In this document: one piece after another, positions 55,000 to 64,000 of the stretch
Layout of the letters: each line of letters starts with the position of its first letter
How positions within the stretch are numbered: position 1 is the first letter of the stretch
From: Mesorhabditis belari
Lineage: Eukaryota > Nematoda > Chromadorea > Rhabditida > Rhabditidae
Length of the DNA: 64,000 nt
Direction: 5' to 3'
Assembly: GCA_958450365.1 (NCBI GenBank)
Contig: CAUEEP010000930.1
Location: 807,501-871,500 of the forward strand
Program-made: the position numbers and the translations under genes
The notes under the pieces: generated by a model
The model's database searches: none
Seen by the model: only the letters and a program-made list of their open reading frames with translations
Told to the model about the DNA's origin: nothing

Positions 55000-55301
55000 T
55001 TGTCGCGGAGGATGTTATTATTATACGTTACGAGCGGAGGATGTTATTCTTTACTCTTCAGGATTTCTTCTGACAAGTCTTTTTTTCGCTTTTTTATGGT
55101 TGTTTTGAAATCAATCTTGAGATTATTTCAAAACTTTAAGGCTTAAAAGCTTGAGCGAAGTACGCCAGGTCTGTAGATCTGTAGATAAGCCAGTACGCCA
55201 CATCTGTAGATCTGTAGACAAGCCAGTACGCCAGATCTGTAGAGAAGCAAATCATTTGTAACCCAGATTCATCGATCTTACTAGATCTTGCAAGATTCTA
55301 G

Positions 55302-55516
55302 CTTGCTCGAGCGATGAAATGCTCGAGGGAATTTCCCCCCGATTCCCTTTCTCATTGACACTATCATCGAGTGAATCAAAATCGTGCTTTAAATCGGAAG
55401 AAAATCTGATAAACGTTTTCAAAGAAGCGATTGATCGCAAAAATTTCCCTCTTTCAACTAATGAAATTTCGAGGAAATCAAGCGAACAAATGAAGGGGAA
55501 AAACTTGAAAAATCGG
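55302..55516 (+). CDS. Candidate internal exon (unassigned)
   Basis: Open between acceptor ttctag and donor gtgtga, entering in phase 1 and leaving in phase 0. The reading is polar and Ser/Lys-rich (SSSESKSCFKSEEN...), like a nuclear protein linker. The - strand is also open with a gtaaga donor, so the strand is uncertain. The exit phase would fit the candidate exon at 59363. Confidence 0.25.
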
Positions 55517-55825
55517 GTGTGATCACAGACTTTCATGCTTTGTCTTTTCTTTGAGTTCCTCTTCTTTTGTCTTTCCTTTTTTTTGCGTTTCTTTTTCTTG
55601 AGAAATCGCTCATGTGTGAACTAGATTAAAAATGAAGATCTTTTATATAAAAAAAGAAATAGAGCTTGTTTTTGGACATACAGAAACTGCAGCAGCTTGC
55701 AGATTTTTTGAATGATAAAGCTTCGATTTTTGGACCTTAAGAACGAGATTTATTTGTTCTTAAGAACAATATTTACATGGCTACTGATAAAGAAATCCAA
55801 GAAGAAAACTGATCATAGAAAAGAT

Positions 55826-55962
55826 ATAAAAATCCTGATATAGAAATCCTGATATAGAAATCCTACTGATATAGAAATCCTACTGATATAGAAATCCTAC
55901 TGATATAGAAATCCTGATATAGAAATCCTGATATAGAAATCCTACTGATATAGAAATCCAAG
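55826..55962 (+). repeat. 13-17 bp tandem repeat (GATATAGAAATCCTACT)
   Basis: Eight copies, with or without the ACT extension. Confidence 0.9.
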
Positions 55963-56213
55963 AAGAAAACTGATTATAAAGCAATCCATATACAAAACTG
56001 ATCAATAAACCGACTTTAATATGCTTTTCAAGAAAGAAAATGAAAAGAAATTTGATTTAAAGTTTAAAAAAGCCTATGCAATTCAGCAATTCAGCAATTC
56101 TGCTTTATCAACTTTAGAAAAGTAAAAGATTTTTACTTTTCTATAGCTTGTTAAAAGCTTGTTAAAAGCCTTTAAAAGCCTTTAAAAGCCTTTAAAAGCA
56201 TCCATATCATTCT

Positions 56214-56293
56214 GCCTTCTTAGCCGACTGGTTAAGAGCTTTGTATCTTAGTCAGGAGATCAAAGATCAACGCTTCAATCCCGCTATCAGTAC
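56214..56293 (+). tRNA. tRNA-like unit, strongly degenerate
   Basis: A box TAGCCGACTGG and B-box-like GCTTCAATCCC. Shares GGTTAAGAGCTTTGTATCTT and AGTCAGGAGATC with the units at 37501 and 45384. No T-run and no acceptor stem. Confidence 0.35.
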
Positions 56294-56439
56294 TGGGCAC
56301 ACTTTGAACGAGGATTTGACTTGACAAACTCAAACTTGACAAATCTACACTCTTTTCCAGCCTTACAACACCTCTACTTATTAGAAATAGTAAAATAGCC
56401 GTTAATCTTAACTAAATATAGCACAAATGACTTTCTACT

Positions 56440-56937
56440 GACTTTCTACTTACTTACCTTACTTCCTTTAACTGACTTACCTTCCTTATCTTACTTACCT
56501 TCCTTCCTTACCTTCCTTATCTTCCTTATCTTCCTTATCTTACTTACTTACCTTCCTTCCTTACCTTCCTACCTCCTTACACCTCCTTCCTTACCTTCCT
56601 ACCTCCTTACCTCCTTACCTTCCTTACCTCCTTCCTTACTTCCTACCTTCCTTATCTTACTTACTTACCTTCCTTCCTTACCTTCCTTACCTTCCTTACC
56701 TTCCTTACCTTCCTTACCTTCCTTCCTTACCTTCCTTACCTTCCTTATCTTACTTACTTACCTTCCTTCCTTACCTTCCTTACCTTCCTTACCTTCCTTA
56801 CCTTCCTTACCTTCCTTCCTTACCTTCCTTACCTTCCTTATCTTACTTACTTACCTTCCTTCCTTACCTTCCTTACCTTCCTTACCTTCCTTACCTTCCT
56901 TCCTTACCTTCCTTACCTTACTTCCTTTAACTAACTT
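56440..56937 (+). repeat. CCTTCCTTA polypyrimidine higher-order array
   Basis: CCTTCCTTA(C/T) units arranged in about 105-bp blocks, each including TTATCTTACTTACTTACC. Confidence 0.9.
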
Positions 56938-57129
56938 CCTTCTCATAATCACTCAAATGTGCCAGAAAGTGAGTACAAGAGCAGGAAGATCATTTCACTG
57001 TCTTTACAGCTTTCTGTCAGTACAGTTGCTTCAAAGCTTACGGTAATAAGTCCAGCTTTTACTGGGAAATCATAAACTTTACCAACTTCAACGAAATGAT
57101 AACATTTACGCATAAAAAGCAAAGTTTAC

Positions 57130-57360
57130 AAAGGAGTCTAGAAAGTGTCCTCCAGAAAGATGGGCGGAGATTCATCTCAATTTGTCCCCTTTTTCCCTAC
57201 TCTTTTCTTTGATTTGAGCCCAATCATTCGATCCATCTCTTTCCTTTTCTTTTCTTTTCTTTTCTTTCCTCTTCTTTTCTTTCCTCTTCTTTCTTCACCC
57301 AAAACAAGCAGGTGTCCAACTTCTCCAATCCCTTTTTGCCTTTAGATTTGCAGAGTGAGC
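57130..57360. other. CT-rich patch, no gene called
   Basis: An ATG at 57159 opens a short frame (MGGDSSQFVPFFP) running into a CTTTT microsatellite. A small inverted pair AGATTTGC / GCAAATCT is at 57344-57368. Confidence 0.25.
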
Positions 57361-57674
57361 GCAAATCTTAATCTTTCTTTGGAATAGCCCGTATTTTCCG
57401 TGATAATGCTATGAAGAAATGACAGAAATTGTTAATTAAAACTAAAGACATGCTTCTAAATGCCAGAAAAGTTTATTTTACTTTACTAGGTCTGGTCTGA
57501 AGTCACCAGAAGAATATCTACTATAGAAAAGAGAAATGTATGCTTGTCTGTCTGACTATATAGCCATTTTCTCAACCATCTTTTAACTAGTAAGGCTAAA
57601 AACTCTTTAGAAAACCTTAGAATATCTTGTAATCTTGACATTTAAAATCAAAAATTGAAAAAACAAAGCTGAGG

Positions 57675-57745
57675 GGTAGAAAGCCGAGTCGAACCCGGGA
57701 TGTGTGGGTTGAAAGCCGACGCGCTACCGATTGCGCCACGATGAT
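57675..57745 (-). tRNA. tRNA-like unit, Glu(TTC)-type loop, class I length
   Basis: A box TGGCGCAATCGG, perfect D stem GCGC/GCGC, anticodon stem GTCGG/CCCAC (4 of 5) with loop CTTTCAA, five-base variable loop, B-box-like GGTTCGACTCG. The 3' T-stem half and the acceptor stem are lost. Confidence 0.45.
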
Positions 57746-58374
57746 ATGGGGGTTAGAGGGAATAATCAGCGGGATAAACCCACCATAAGGCTGATTGAGT
57801 AAAGTATTGTTGATAGACTAATGGCAATTTTTGAATGCAAATTTAGATATGCAAATGCATATGCAAATAAATATGTAAATTTGGGGGTCAAAGGTCGAAT
57901 TTAACAAGGCCTAGCTTTGTTTTTTAAGGGTTTCAAATCAAAATTTCGATCCCTAACCGGAAAAACTCACTTTAGCAAATAGGAAAATCCCATTTGGACA
58001 TCTGTCCGGCTCAAAAAGGCTTTAGATTACTGTAGTGAAATGTCTAGCATGTGTTTAAGCTAAAAAAAACCCCTTAAAAACCTCAATCTGTTCGCTAAAA
58101 ACACTTTTTAGTGTTCTACTTAAGAAAAAAAAAAGCATTTCTCAAATGAAATCACTGAAATTTGGTGTGACAAAGATTTATTGGTTAGAATTTTTCTTTT
58201 AAATAACTTGGGTGGTCGTTTTAAATAAGTAGAAACTAGTTTTGAATTGAAATCATAGCTTTCTGTTTTTTTGATTTTAATATTTCAAACCAGAGAATTC
58301 GTTTGTCAAAAAAGCTTGCGTTTATTGAAGACCAACGCGCTCCAGACTGATGACATGATGACATGAGCAGAAAG
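57746..58374. other. AT-rich gap, no gene seen
   Basis: Contains ATATGCAAAT words at 57846-57876 (octamer-like) but no element or exon I can support. Confidence 0.35.
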
Positions 58375-58552
58375 TACTACTAAAGTTGAGCACAAAGTAC
58401 TGCTAAAGTTGAGCAGAAAGTGCCAGGAAACAATCAACAAACAAATCCACCATAAGGCTGATTGAGTAAAGCTAAAAGCTAAAAGCTTATTGAAGCTAAA
58501 ATCACAAAACCTTTTGCTATTTTCTTTTCTTTTGAGTGTACTTTTCTGTAGT

Positions 58553-58645
58553 GCCTAAACGCATCTTTTCTCGTGTACTCATCATCATTCTTTATTTGTT
58601 TGAAAAAAAGAAGTTTTCAATCCACTAGACATTGCGTTTAGATCT
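58553..58645. repeat. Foldback with TAAACGCAT-type ends
   Basis: CTAAACGCATCTTTTCTCGT on the left faces CACTAGACATTGCGTTTAG on the right in inverted order. Confidence 0.65.
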
Positions 58646-58669
58646 TGAGTGTACTTTGTGCTCAATGAG

Positions 58670-58768
58670 TGTAAACGTACCTTTCTGGCGTACTGTATTC
58701 ATTTTCTCGAGATCAGAATGCTTAAGAAAATGAAGCTTTCACTGCATTAGAAGGGATGCGTTTACTGG
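58670..58768. repeat. Foldback with TAAACGCAT-type ends
   Basis: GTGTAAACGTACCTTTCTGG faces GCATTAGAAGGGATGCGTTT in inverted order, with CATTTTCTC / AGAAAATG in the inner arms. Adjacent to the previous copy. Confidence 0.7.
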
Positions 58769-58910
58769 TAAAGTTGAGCAGAAAGTACTGCTAGAGTTGG
58801 GCACAAAGTGCTGCTAGAGTTGGGCACAAAGTACAGCTAGAGTTGGGCACAAAGTACTGCTAGAGTTGGGCACAAAGTACTGCTAAAGTTGAGCAGAAAG
58901 TACTGCTAGC
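58765..58910 (+). repeat. 24-bp tandem repeat (AGAGTTGGGCACAAAGTAC)
   Basis: Six copies of GAGTTGGGCACAAAGTACTG followed by CTA. Two earlier copies are at 58373-58420. Confidence 0.9.
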
Positions 58911-59362
58911 TTAAGACTTCTAAAGCTACAGTAATCCCCTTAAAAAGCCACAACAATCTCTTTTCAACTTTAAGAGTTCTAAAAGCCTCAAGTGATCATA
59001 TTTTGATCAACTTTTCTTTTTCTTTTACCTTTCTTTCAATAATATCTTTGTTTTCTTTCTTCTATTTCATCTAAAAACTCAAAAAAATCCACAACGATAG
59101 CAACAAACATTCTCGGAATAAAAAAATGAAAGAAAGAAAAGAAAGAAAAGAAAGAAAAGAAAACAGTTGTCAAATTGGAGAAGAGAAAGAAAATGGAGTC
59201 AATGAAATTTCACAAAAACGACAAATGACCATGGACAGCCATGGGAAACGATAAAGAAATTTGGGTTGAATCGAATTTTTGATAGTATTGAAGATTTAAA
59301 GTTGAAGAAGGACAAGGAGAAGGAGATCTTTTATGAATGTAAACTTGTTCAACTTGTTTCAG

Positions 59363-59521
59363 CAAAAAGCTCGTGATCACAAGCCAGTTTACTCCTACAG
59401 TAATAACAGTTCTAATTCCAGCGTTGCGAGTAGCAAGCTCGAACCTAAAGCCAATTCAAGATCAGTTCAAGATCAGTTCAAGAATTACTGTGAGGAAGAA
59501 AGATACTGGTGCTCAAATTGA
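59363..59521 (+). CDS. Candidate terminal exon (unassigned)
   Basis: Begins after a good acceptor (cttgtttcag) in phase 0 and ends at TGA. It reads QKARDHKPVYSYSNN..., Ser/Asn-rich, and ends EEERYWCSN. The composition is protein-like and unlike the surrounding repeats. No domain; upstream exons not identified (55302-55516 is phase-compatible). Confidence 0.3.
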   Translation, partial: QKARDHKPVYSYSNNSSNSSVASSKLEPKANSRSVQDQFKNYCEEERYWCSN

Positions 59522-59656
59522 TATAAAGCTCAAATTGACTTGTACAAGCTAAAGCTGAAAATAGTAACGATAGTTTTACAGTTTGAAATTTCGCTACCAA
59601 AAGCTGACGTGCATTTTGACGAAATTTAGTGTCTTATATTGACTTTTATAAAAAAA

Positions 59657-59987
59657 GGCGCTGGGATTTGATCTCTTGCTCCGCGATCTCTTGCTCCGTG
59701 ATCTCTTGCTTAACGACCTCTTGCTTAACAATCTCTTGCTTAACGATCTCTTGCTTAACGATCTCTTGCTTCGCGATCTCTTGCTCCGCGATCTCTTGCT
59801 CCGCGATCTCTTGCTCCGTGATCTCTTGCTTAACGACCTCTTGCTTAACGATCTCTTGCTTAACAATCTCTTGCTTAACAATCTCTTGCTTAACGATCTC
59901 TTGCTTAACGATCTCTTGCTCCGCGATCTCTTGCTTAACAATCTCTTGCTTAACAAGCGAGCACTCTACCAATCAATCTACACTGAC
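59657..59987 (-). ncRNA. tRNA-like unit with a 15-bp block expanded about 20 times
   Basis: On -, A box TAGATTGATTGG and GTAGAGTGCTCGC are followed by about 20 tandem copies of a 15-bp unit (TTAAGCAAGAGATCG or GCGGAGCAAGAGATC). Then comes ATCAAATCCCAGCGCC, a reduced B-box side, and a run of seven T (genomic A 59650-59656). In related units (45384, 37501) a single AGTCAAGAGATCAA occupies the same place before the B box. Long Ser/Lys/Arg frames here follow from the multiple-of-three unit and are not called coding. Confidence 0.5.
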
Positions 59988-60049
59988 ATATATCCCATTG
60001 CCAAGGTCGATTCAATTGAATTCAATCAATTGAATTTGTCACTTTTTTA

Positions 60050-60429
60050 GATTCAATTCACTGACTCTGCAGCTTTCTATGCGCTTGTAAAAATTGAACT
60101 TTTCCATTTGCATCTTCTTTTTTTTTTTTAATGGATTCAATTCTATAAAGATTTGAAAAGGATTTGCTGAAAGAAATGTGAAGGATCAGTCTTGGATACA
60201 GCGATGGATTGAGGCTGGGTGTCAACTCGCATTAGTCCCATCCTTGTCTCCTCCTCTTTTCCCTCTTTCCCCTACAATTTCAAGTCTTTCCAAATCCTCT
60301 TCCGTTTCTATCTTTCTATTTTCTTTGGTTTATCTTCTCAAAACAAGATCCAGTGTTTGTGGAATCTCAAGCATCTCTGGAAACGGTTTTTTTTCGGTTT
60401 TCGTTTAGTTTTCAAACAAAGATTCAAGA
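60050..60429. other. CT-rich region, no gene called
   Basis: 60178-60408 is open on + (hydrophobic, Ser/Leu/Phe-rich) but is explained by pyrimidine-rich sequence. No motif. Confidence 0.25.
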
Positions 60430-60808
60430 TTTGAGAACTAGATGAGATCGATTTGAGAACTAGATGACCGAACTAGAGAACTAGATGACCGATTTGAGAA
60501 CTAGATGACCGAACTAGAGAACTAGATGACCGATTTGAGAACTAGATGACCGAACTAGAGAACTAGATGATCGATTTGAGAACTAGATGACCGATTTGAG
60601 AACTAGATGATCGATTTGAGAACTAGATGACCGAACTAGAGAACTAGATGACCGATTTGAGAACTAGATGACCGAACTAGAGAACTAGATGATCGATTTG
60701 AGAACTAGATGACCGATTTGAGAACTAGATGATCGATTTGAGAACTAGATGACCGAACTAGAGAACTAGATGATCGATTTGAGAACTAGATGATCGAACT
60801 AGAGATCA
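60430..60808 (+). repeat. 19-20 bp tandem repeat (GAACTAGATGACCGATTTGA)
   Basis: About 19 copies alternating GACCGATTTGA and GACCGAACTAGA, forming a higher-order pattern of two or more unit types. Confidence 0.9.
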
Positions 60809-61129
60809 CGAATTCCAGTTCTCTTTCAGTTTTATCAAATTCTAATTACAAGTTCAATTTGGACTAGAATTCTAGTTTGTTTCTAGTTTGAAATTCGAGT
60901 TTGAAAAGCTAATCAGGGATTTGTAGCAGATTTGTAAACTCACTCGAGTTCAAACTCACAAATCTTTGACTTCTAAACAAATTCGTACAGAAGGCTGATG
61001 TTTTTGGCCTTTGTCTAGCTTTCTTTACTTGTTTTTTAACAAATATCAATCATTGCCCTTAAAGCTACCGAAATCCAATTGTTTACAGTATTCAAGTGCT
61101 ACAGTAACCTATTCTCTAAGTTACCTAGC

Positions 61130-61276
61130 TATCAAGCCTAGCTATCAAACCTAGCTATCAGACCTAGCTATCATACCTAGCTATCAAACCTAGCTATCAG
61201 ACCTAGCTATCAGACCTAGCTATCGTAGCTAGCTATCAAGCCTAGCTATCAAGCCTAGCTATCAAACCTAGCTACC
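61130..61276 (+). repeat. 14-bp tandem repeat (CCTAGCTATCAAG)
   Basis: Ten copies of CCTAGCTATCA(A/G)(A/G). Confidence 0.9.
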
Positions 61277-62349
61277 GTAATCCGACTGTTTACTGCATTC
61301 GTTATCATAATCAATGCTTAGTTAACCGTATCCAATCCATCTTTAGCTTAAAAAACCAAGTCGAAAGCTGTAAAATCTAGATTTGATAAAAATCAAAAGC
61401 AAAGGCGGTGTGTCCACCGTAATGCTGTGTTTTCCCTCTAATTTCCTTTTCTTACAACACCTTTGAAGGTGTTGATCTGTGTGTGCGATCAGTCATAAAA
61501 CGACTCAATAAACGAGATGAAAGAGAAGAGAAAAAAAGAGAAAAAAGGCGGTAGCGCCTTGTTTGAACTCGAAATTACCTTAGGACAGCCGTGAAAAGGA
61601 TCTTAAAGGGATCTTAAAGGAGAGGTGAATCGAGTCAAGGACAACTAGGCTATTCGCTTATGCTTAGATTAGTGAAGGGCAACTTTTAGCAAAGCAAAGC
61701 AAGCAAAGCAAAGGCTAGAGTCAAGGATTGTCATTTTAAACGTTTACTATCTTTAGAACGGTAGCGGATAAAGTAAATGTGAGTCAAGATTTAGCAAAAA
61801 TCCCATTGTAAATCCTCGATCTCGATGGTCATAACTCTACCCAAACAAATCGGTGTCACCTTGGATTGATCGGAAAAAAAAGAAGAAGCTTACACTGTAA
61901 TCACTCAAATGAGATATCGCATATAGATGATCGCTTTTGGGAAAAAGCTGTAAGAAACTGTCTTCTTCAATAAGGTCCACGGGGACGCCTGTTCACCCAT
62001 TTATCAACGAGCGGACAAATTTCTTTTCTCGCGCAGAGTTGGGCTCTTTCTCCTCACGATTTGTCCTCAGTGCCTCACTCAAAACATTCATTTGCGGACA
62101 CCTAGCTATGAAAGAATAGGACAAGGGGTCAATGGGATTGGTAATTCTAGATACCCAATTGGAAAAGACCTAGGCCAGTGATCAAGGGCTAGATTAGGCT
62201 AGGTTTACAAGATCTGAAATCCTCGGATTGTCCTGAAAATGGCAGCATTCGATTCTTCATGAAATTCTGACTTGTAAATGTGCCATTTGGACACCCCGCT
62301 AGCCATCAAAATCATCAAGAATTTGAGCTCTAAAGTTGGAGCCACAGTA
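61277..62349. other. Gap with one ambiguous exon-like patch
   Basis: 61970-62110 is GC-richer and open on both strands (+ SWALSPHDLSS... ending at a stop; - CPQMNVLSEALRTN... with splice-like borders). Strand and reality are undecided. CAACACCTTTGAAGGTGTTG at 61457-61476 is a perfect palindrome. 62230-62300 resembles 40425-40680 (TTCATGAAGAATCGAATG and inverted copies), a small repeat family. Confidence 0.3.
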
Positions 62350-62790
62350 CAGTACATGGGTTCGATCGGCCGTTCTTTGCGCTCCAACGAAAACTAAATC
62401 GATCTGGCACACCGAATTCCTCATTTTTCTCGCAGCAGCAGTTGGGATCACGAGAAAAATTGAGGTTTTCGTGTGCCAGATTGATTTAGTTTACGTCGGA
62501 GCGCAAAGAACGACCGCTGGTTGTTGGGATCAGTTAGGATCACGTGGAAAATTGGAATTTTGGTGTGCCAGATCGATTTAGTTTGCGTTGGAGCACAAAG
62601 AACGATCGATCGTTGTTGGGATGAGGTCGAAAATTGGGATTTGGCGTGTGCCAGATCGATTTAGTTTACGTCGGAGCGCAAAGAACGACCGCTGGTTGTT
62701 GGGATGAGGTGGAAAATTGGGATTTTGCGTGTGCCAGATTGATTTAGTTTACGTTGGGGCGCAAAGAACGACCGATCGAATCCAAGTACT
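62350..62790. repeat. About 100-bp repeat: one inverted and four direct units
   Basis: The unit contains GTGTGCCAGATTGATTTAG, TTTACGTCGGAGCGCAAAG, then AACGACCGCTGGTTGTTGGG. The first copy (62362-62425) is inverted relative to the rest. Confidence 0.85.
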
Positions 62791-63640
62791 TTGACCGGTT
62801 AAAATAAAAAGTCAACTTCTGTACCTTTCATCGATCTCAAACTTTCGAAAAATCTCATTTTTAGTATTCTAATGGATTGGGACAAAGTTTCAGCCTAATC
62901 GAAGGCTCAGAAGTCCCACTTTTCACGTCAGAACTGACCAGATACTAGATCTGTTCCAAGCTCTTACACTTTTTGAGTCAAAGCAAGCTTTAGCTGACAC
63001 GAAAAGCTATAAAAATCTAGAGTTACTGTAGAAAAGATTCCCAGAACATAAAATACATCGGATATTGGTGAGAAAAACATTGTCACTCCATATGGTGACA
63101 CTTTTTTTTGGCTCTTTTGACTCTTTTCACTCGTTTTCCCCTTTCCTCCATCAAACGGGTGTCCCATTTTGTCGGAAAAAAGAGATCTGACAAAATTAGC
63201 GCGCCTAATCAAGTTGGAATGGGGGGAAAAGCGGTTAGACTTTGATGTTTGGTTTAACTTTGATCACTTCAATAACCTTTCAAAGTTACTGTAACCGTTT
63301 TAACTGTAACCTTTGAAAACTTTACTTTTTATAAGCCCTTTATGCGCACACAAACATATCCTTTCTATTGCACTGAATTCCTGGCTTTCTCGAATCGAAT
63401 TCAGTGCGCTTTGCATATCATTTCAATGAGTAATAAATAAATTTAGAAGAGAAATTATTAGTGAAAAATATGACGAAAAATCTGTTTTGAAAGATGATGA
63501 AATGGTAATTGAAATACACTTCAGCTACAGTATGCTTTATTTTGTCGGCCTTAAATTCGGCTTCCTTGCAGAAAATGCCGAAAATTCGGCAAACATGGTG
63601 CGTTTTTAAAGTTTCGAGCTCAAAATACGTTAGTAACTAT
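62791..63640. other. Gap with one dispersed-motif site
   Basis: 63349-63385 carries CAAACATATCCTTTCTATTG followed by CACTGAATTC. On -, 63167-63085 opens MGHPFDGGKGKTSEK... with splice-like borders but no motif. No gene called. Confidence 0.3.
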
Positions 63641-63673
63641 GCCTTAACTCCATCTGGAGTAAGGGAGATCAAT

Positions 63674-63745
63674 GGCGTTTTGGTGTAATGGCTAGCACAG
63701 TTGCTCGATAAGCGAAAGGTCGTGGGTTCGAGTCCGGTGCCGCAC
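63674..63745 (+). tRNA. tRNA-like unit 1 of tandem array
   Basis: A box TGGTGTAATGG, anticodon stem GTTGC/GCGAA (4 of 5) with loop TCGATAA (would be GAT, but C33), B box GGTTCGAGTCC. The acceptor stem does not pair. Confidence 0.4.
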
Positions 63746-63806
63746 ATTCTTGGATCCACCTTGTTCCAACTGGCAGTTAACTCCCTCTGGAGTAAGGGGG
63801 ATCAAC

Positions 63807-63879
63807 TGTCGGGTGGTCTAGTGGTTAGCATAGTCCCCCCTTATGCCAAGGGTCGCAGGTTCGACTCCCGGTGGCGCAC
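63807..63879 (+). tRNA. tRNA-like unit 2 of tandem array
   Basis: A box TGGTCTAGTGG and B box GGTTCGACTCC as in Asp/Glu/Gly tRNAs. CCCTT/AAGGG can pair in the anticodon region but leaves a 5-base loop. Only the outer acceptor pairs match. Confidence 0.4.
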
Positions 63880-63942
63880 AACTTTTGGATCTGCCCTAAT
63901 TTCAACTAGCGGTTAACTCCCTCTGGAGTATCTGCCACGAGC

Positions 63943-64000
63943 TGCGTCATGGTGTAATGGTTAGCACAGTTGCCCGATAAGCCAGAGGTCGCCGAGTTCG
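63943..64000 (+). tRNA. tRNA-like unit 3 of tandem array (cut by window end)
   Basis: A box TGGTGTAATGG, loop CCGATAA, and the beginning of a B box (GAGTTCG) at the window edge. Closely similar to unit 1. Confidence 0.4.

Larger units (their letters stand above)
63640..64000 (+). repeat. About 130-bp tandem repeat, each unit holding a tRNA-like sequence
   Basis: Three spacers of the type TAACTCCCTCTGGAGTAAG (63649, 63778, 63913) alternate with tRNA-like sequences. The array continues past the window. Confidence 0.8.

Noticed and set aside
59629..60050. Several overlapping frames of 108-134 codons with repeated Ser-Lys-Arg or Leu-Asn-Asp
   Set aside because: The 15-bp tandem unit keeps every frame open; A-box-like and terminator-like flanks point to an RNA unit instead.

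Overview
The window looks like a nematode chromosome segment. The support is a cuticle collagen with the nematode N-terminal domain, introns of mostly 36-50 bp with gt...ag ends, 3' splice acceptors lying just upstream of most start codons (as for spliced-leader trans-splicing), and arrays built on the nematode telomere hexamer TTAGGC. Intron density is very high (40 exons in a 4.1 kb coding sequence). I cannot name the species. Exon models were assembled by eye from splice signals, reading phase and family motifs; every full model closes in frame, except that the haspin model needs a one-base correction.

Region 1, about 1-27,300, is compact and gene-dense. It holds a partial cuticle collagen (-); a probable polycistronic run on + of ADAT3 (tRNA deaminase subunit), an ACF1/BAZ1A-like chromatin protein (athp-2 type) and a mitochondrial 2Fe-2S ferredoxin; anillin (-); and haspin kinase (+). 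Anillin and haspin are head to head, about 0.5 kb apart, and both act in mitosis and cytokinesis. Introns and intergenic gaps carry at least eight non-autonomous inverted-repeat elements; two are members of one hAT-like family, each with a perfect 8-bp target duplication.

Region 2, about 27,300-64,000, is repeat-dominated: more than 25 tandem arrays, foldback elements, a deleted mariner, and a decayed Tc1/mariner-superfamily element with inverted ends. Two genes are still recognisable when short exons are joined across long repeat-filled introns. One encodes a 57-residue secreted cysteine-rich peptide split by a 3.4 kb intron (-). The other is a FoxD/UNC-130-type forkhead gene of nine exons (-), whose introns contain degenerate telomere-like arrays and tRNA-like elements. 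A few further isolated candidate exons are listed with low confidence.

Most unusual are (a) about 14 tRNA-like Pol III units that keep A and B boxes but mostly not the stems, all confined to region 2, one of which seems to carry a roughly 20-fold expansion of a 15-bp block between its boxes; (b) interstitial TTAGGC-type arrays; and (c) a dispersed foldback family with ends of the type TAAACGCAT...TTCTAGCGCACT. The abrupt change of architecture near 27 kb could be an arm or subtelomeric boundary, or a domain subject to programmed DNA elimination; the sequence alone does not decide.
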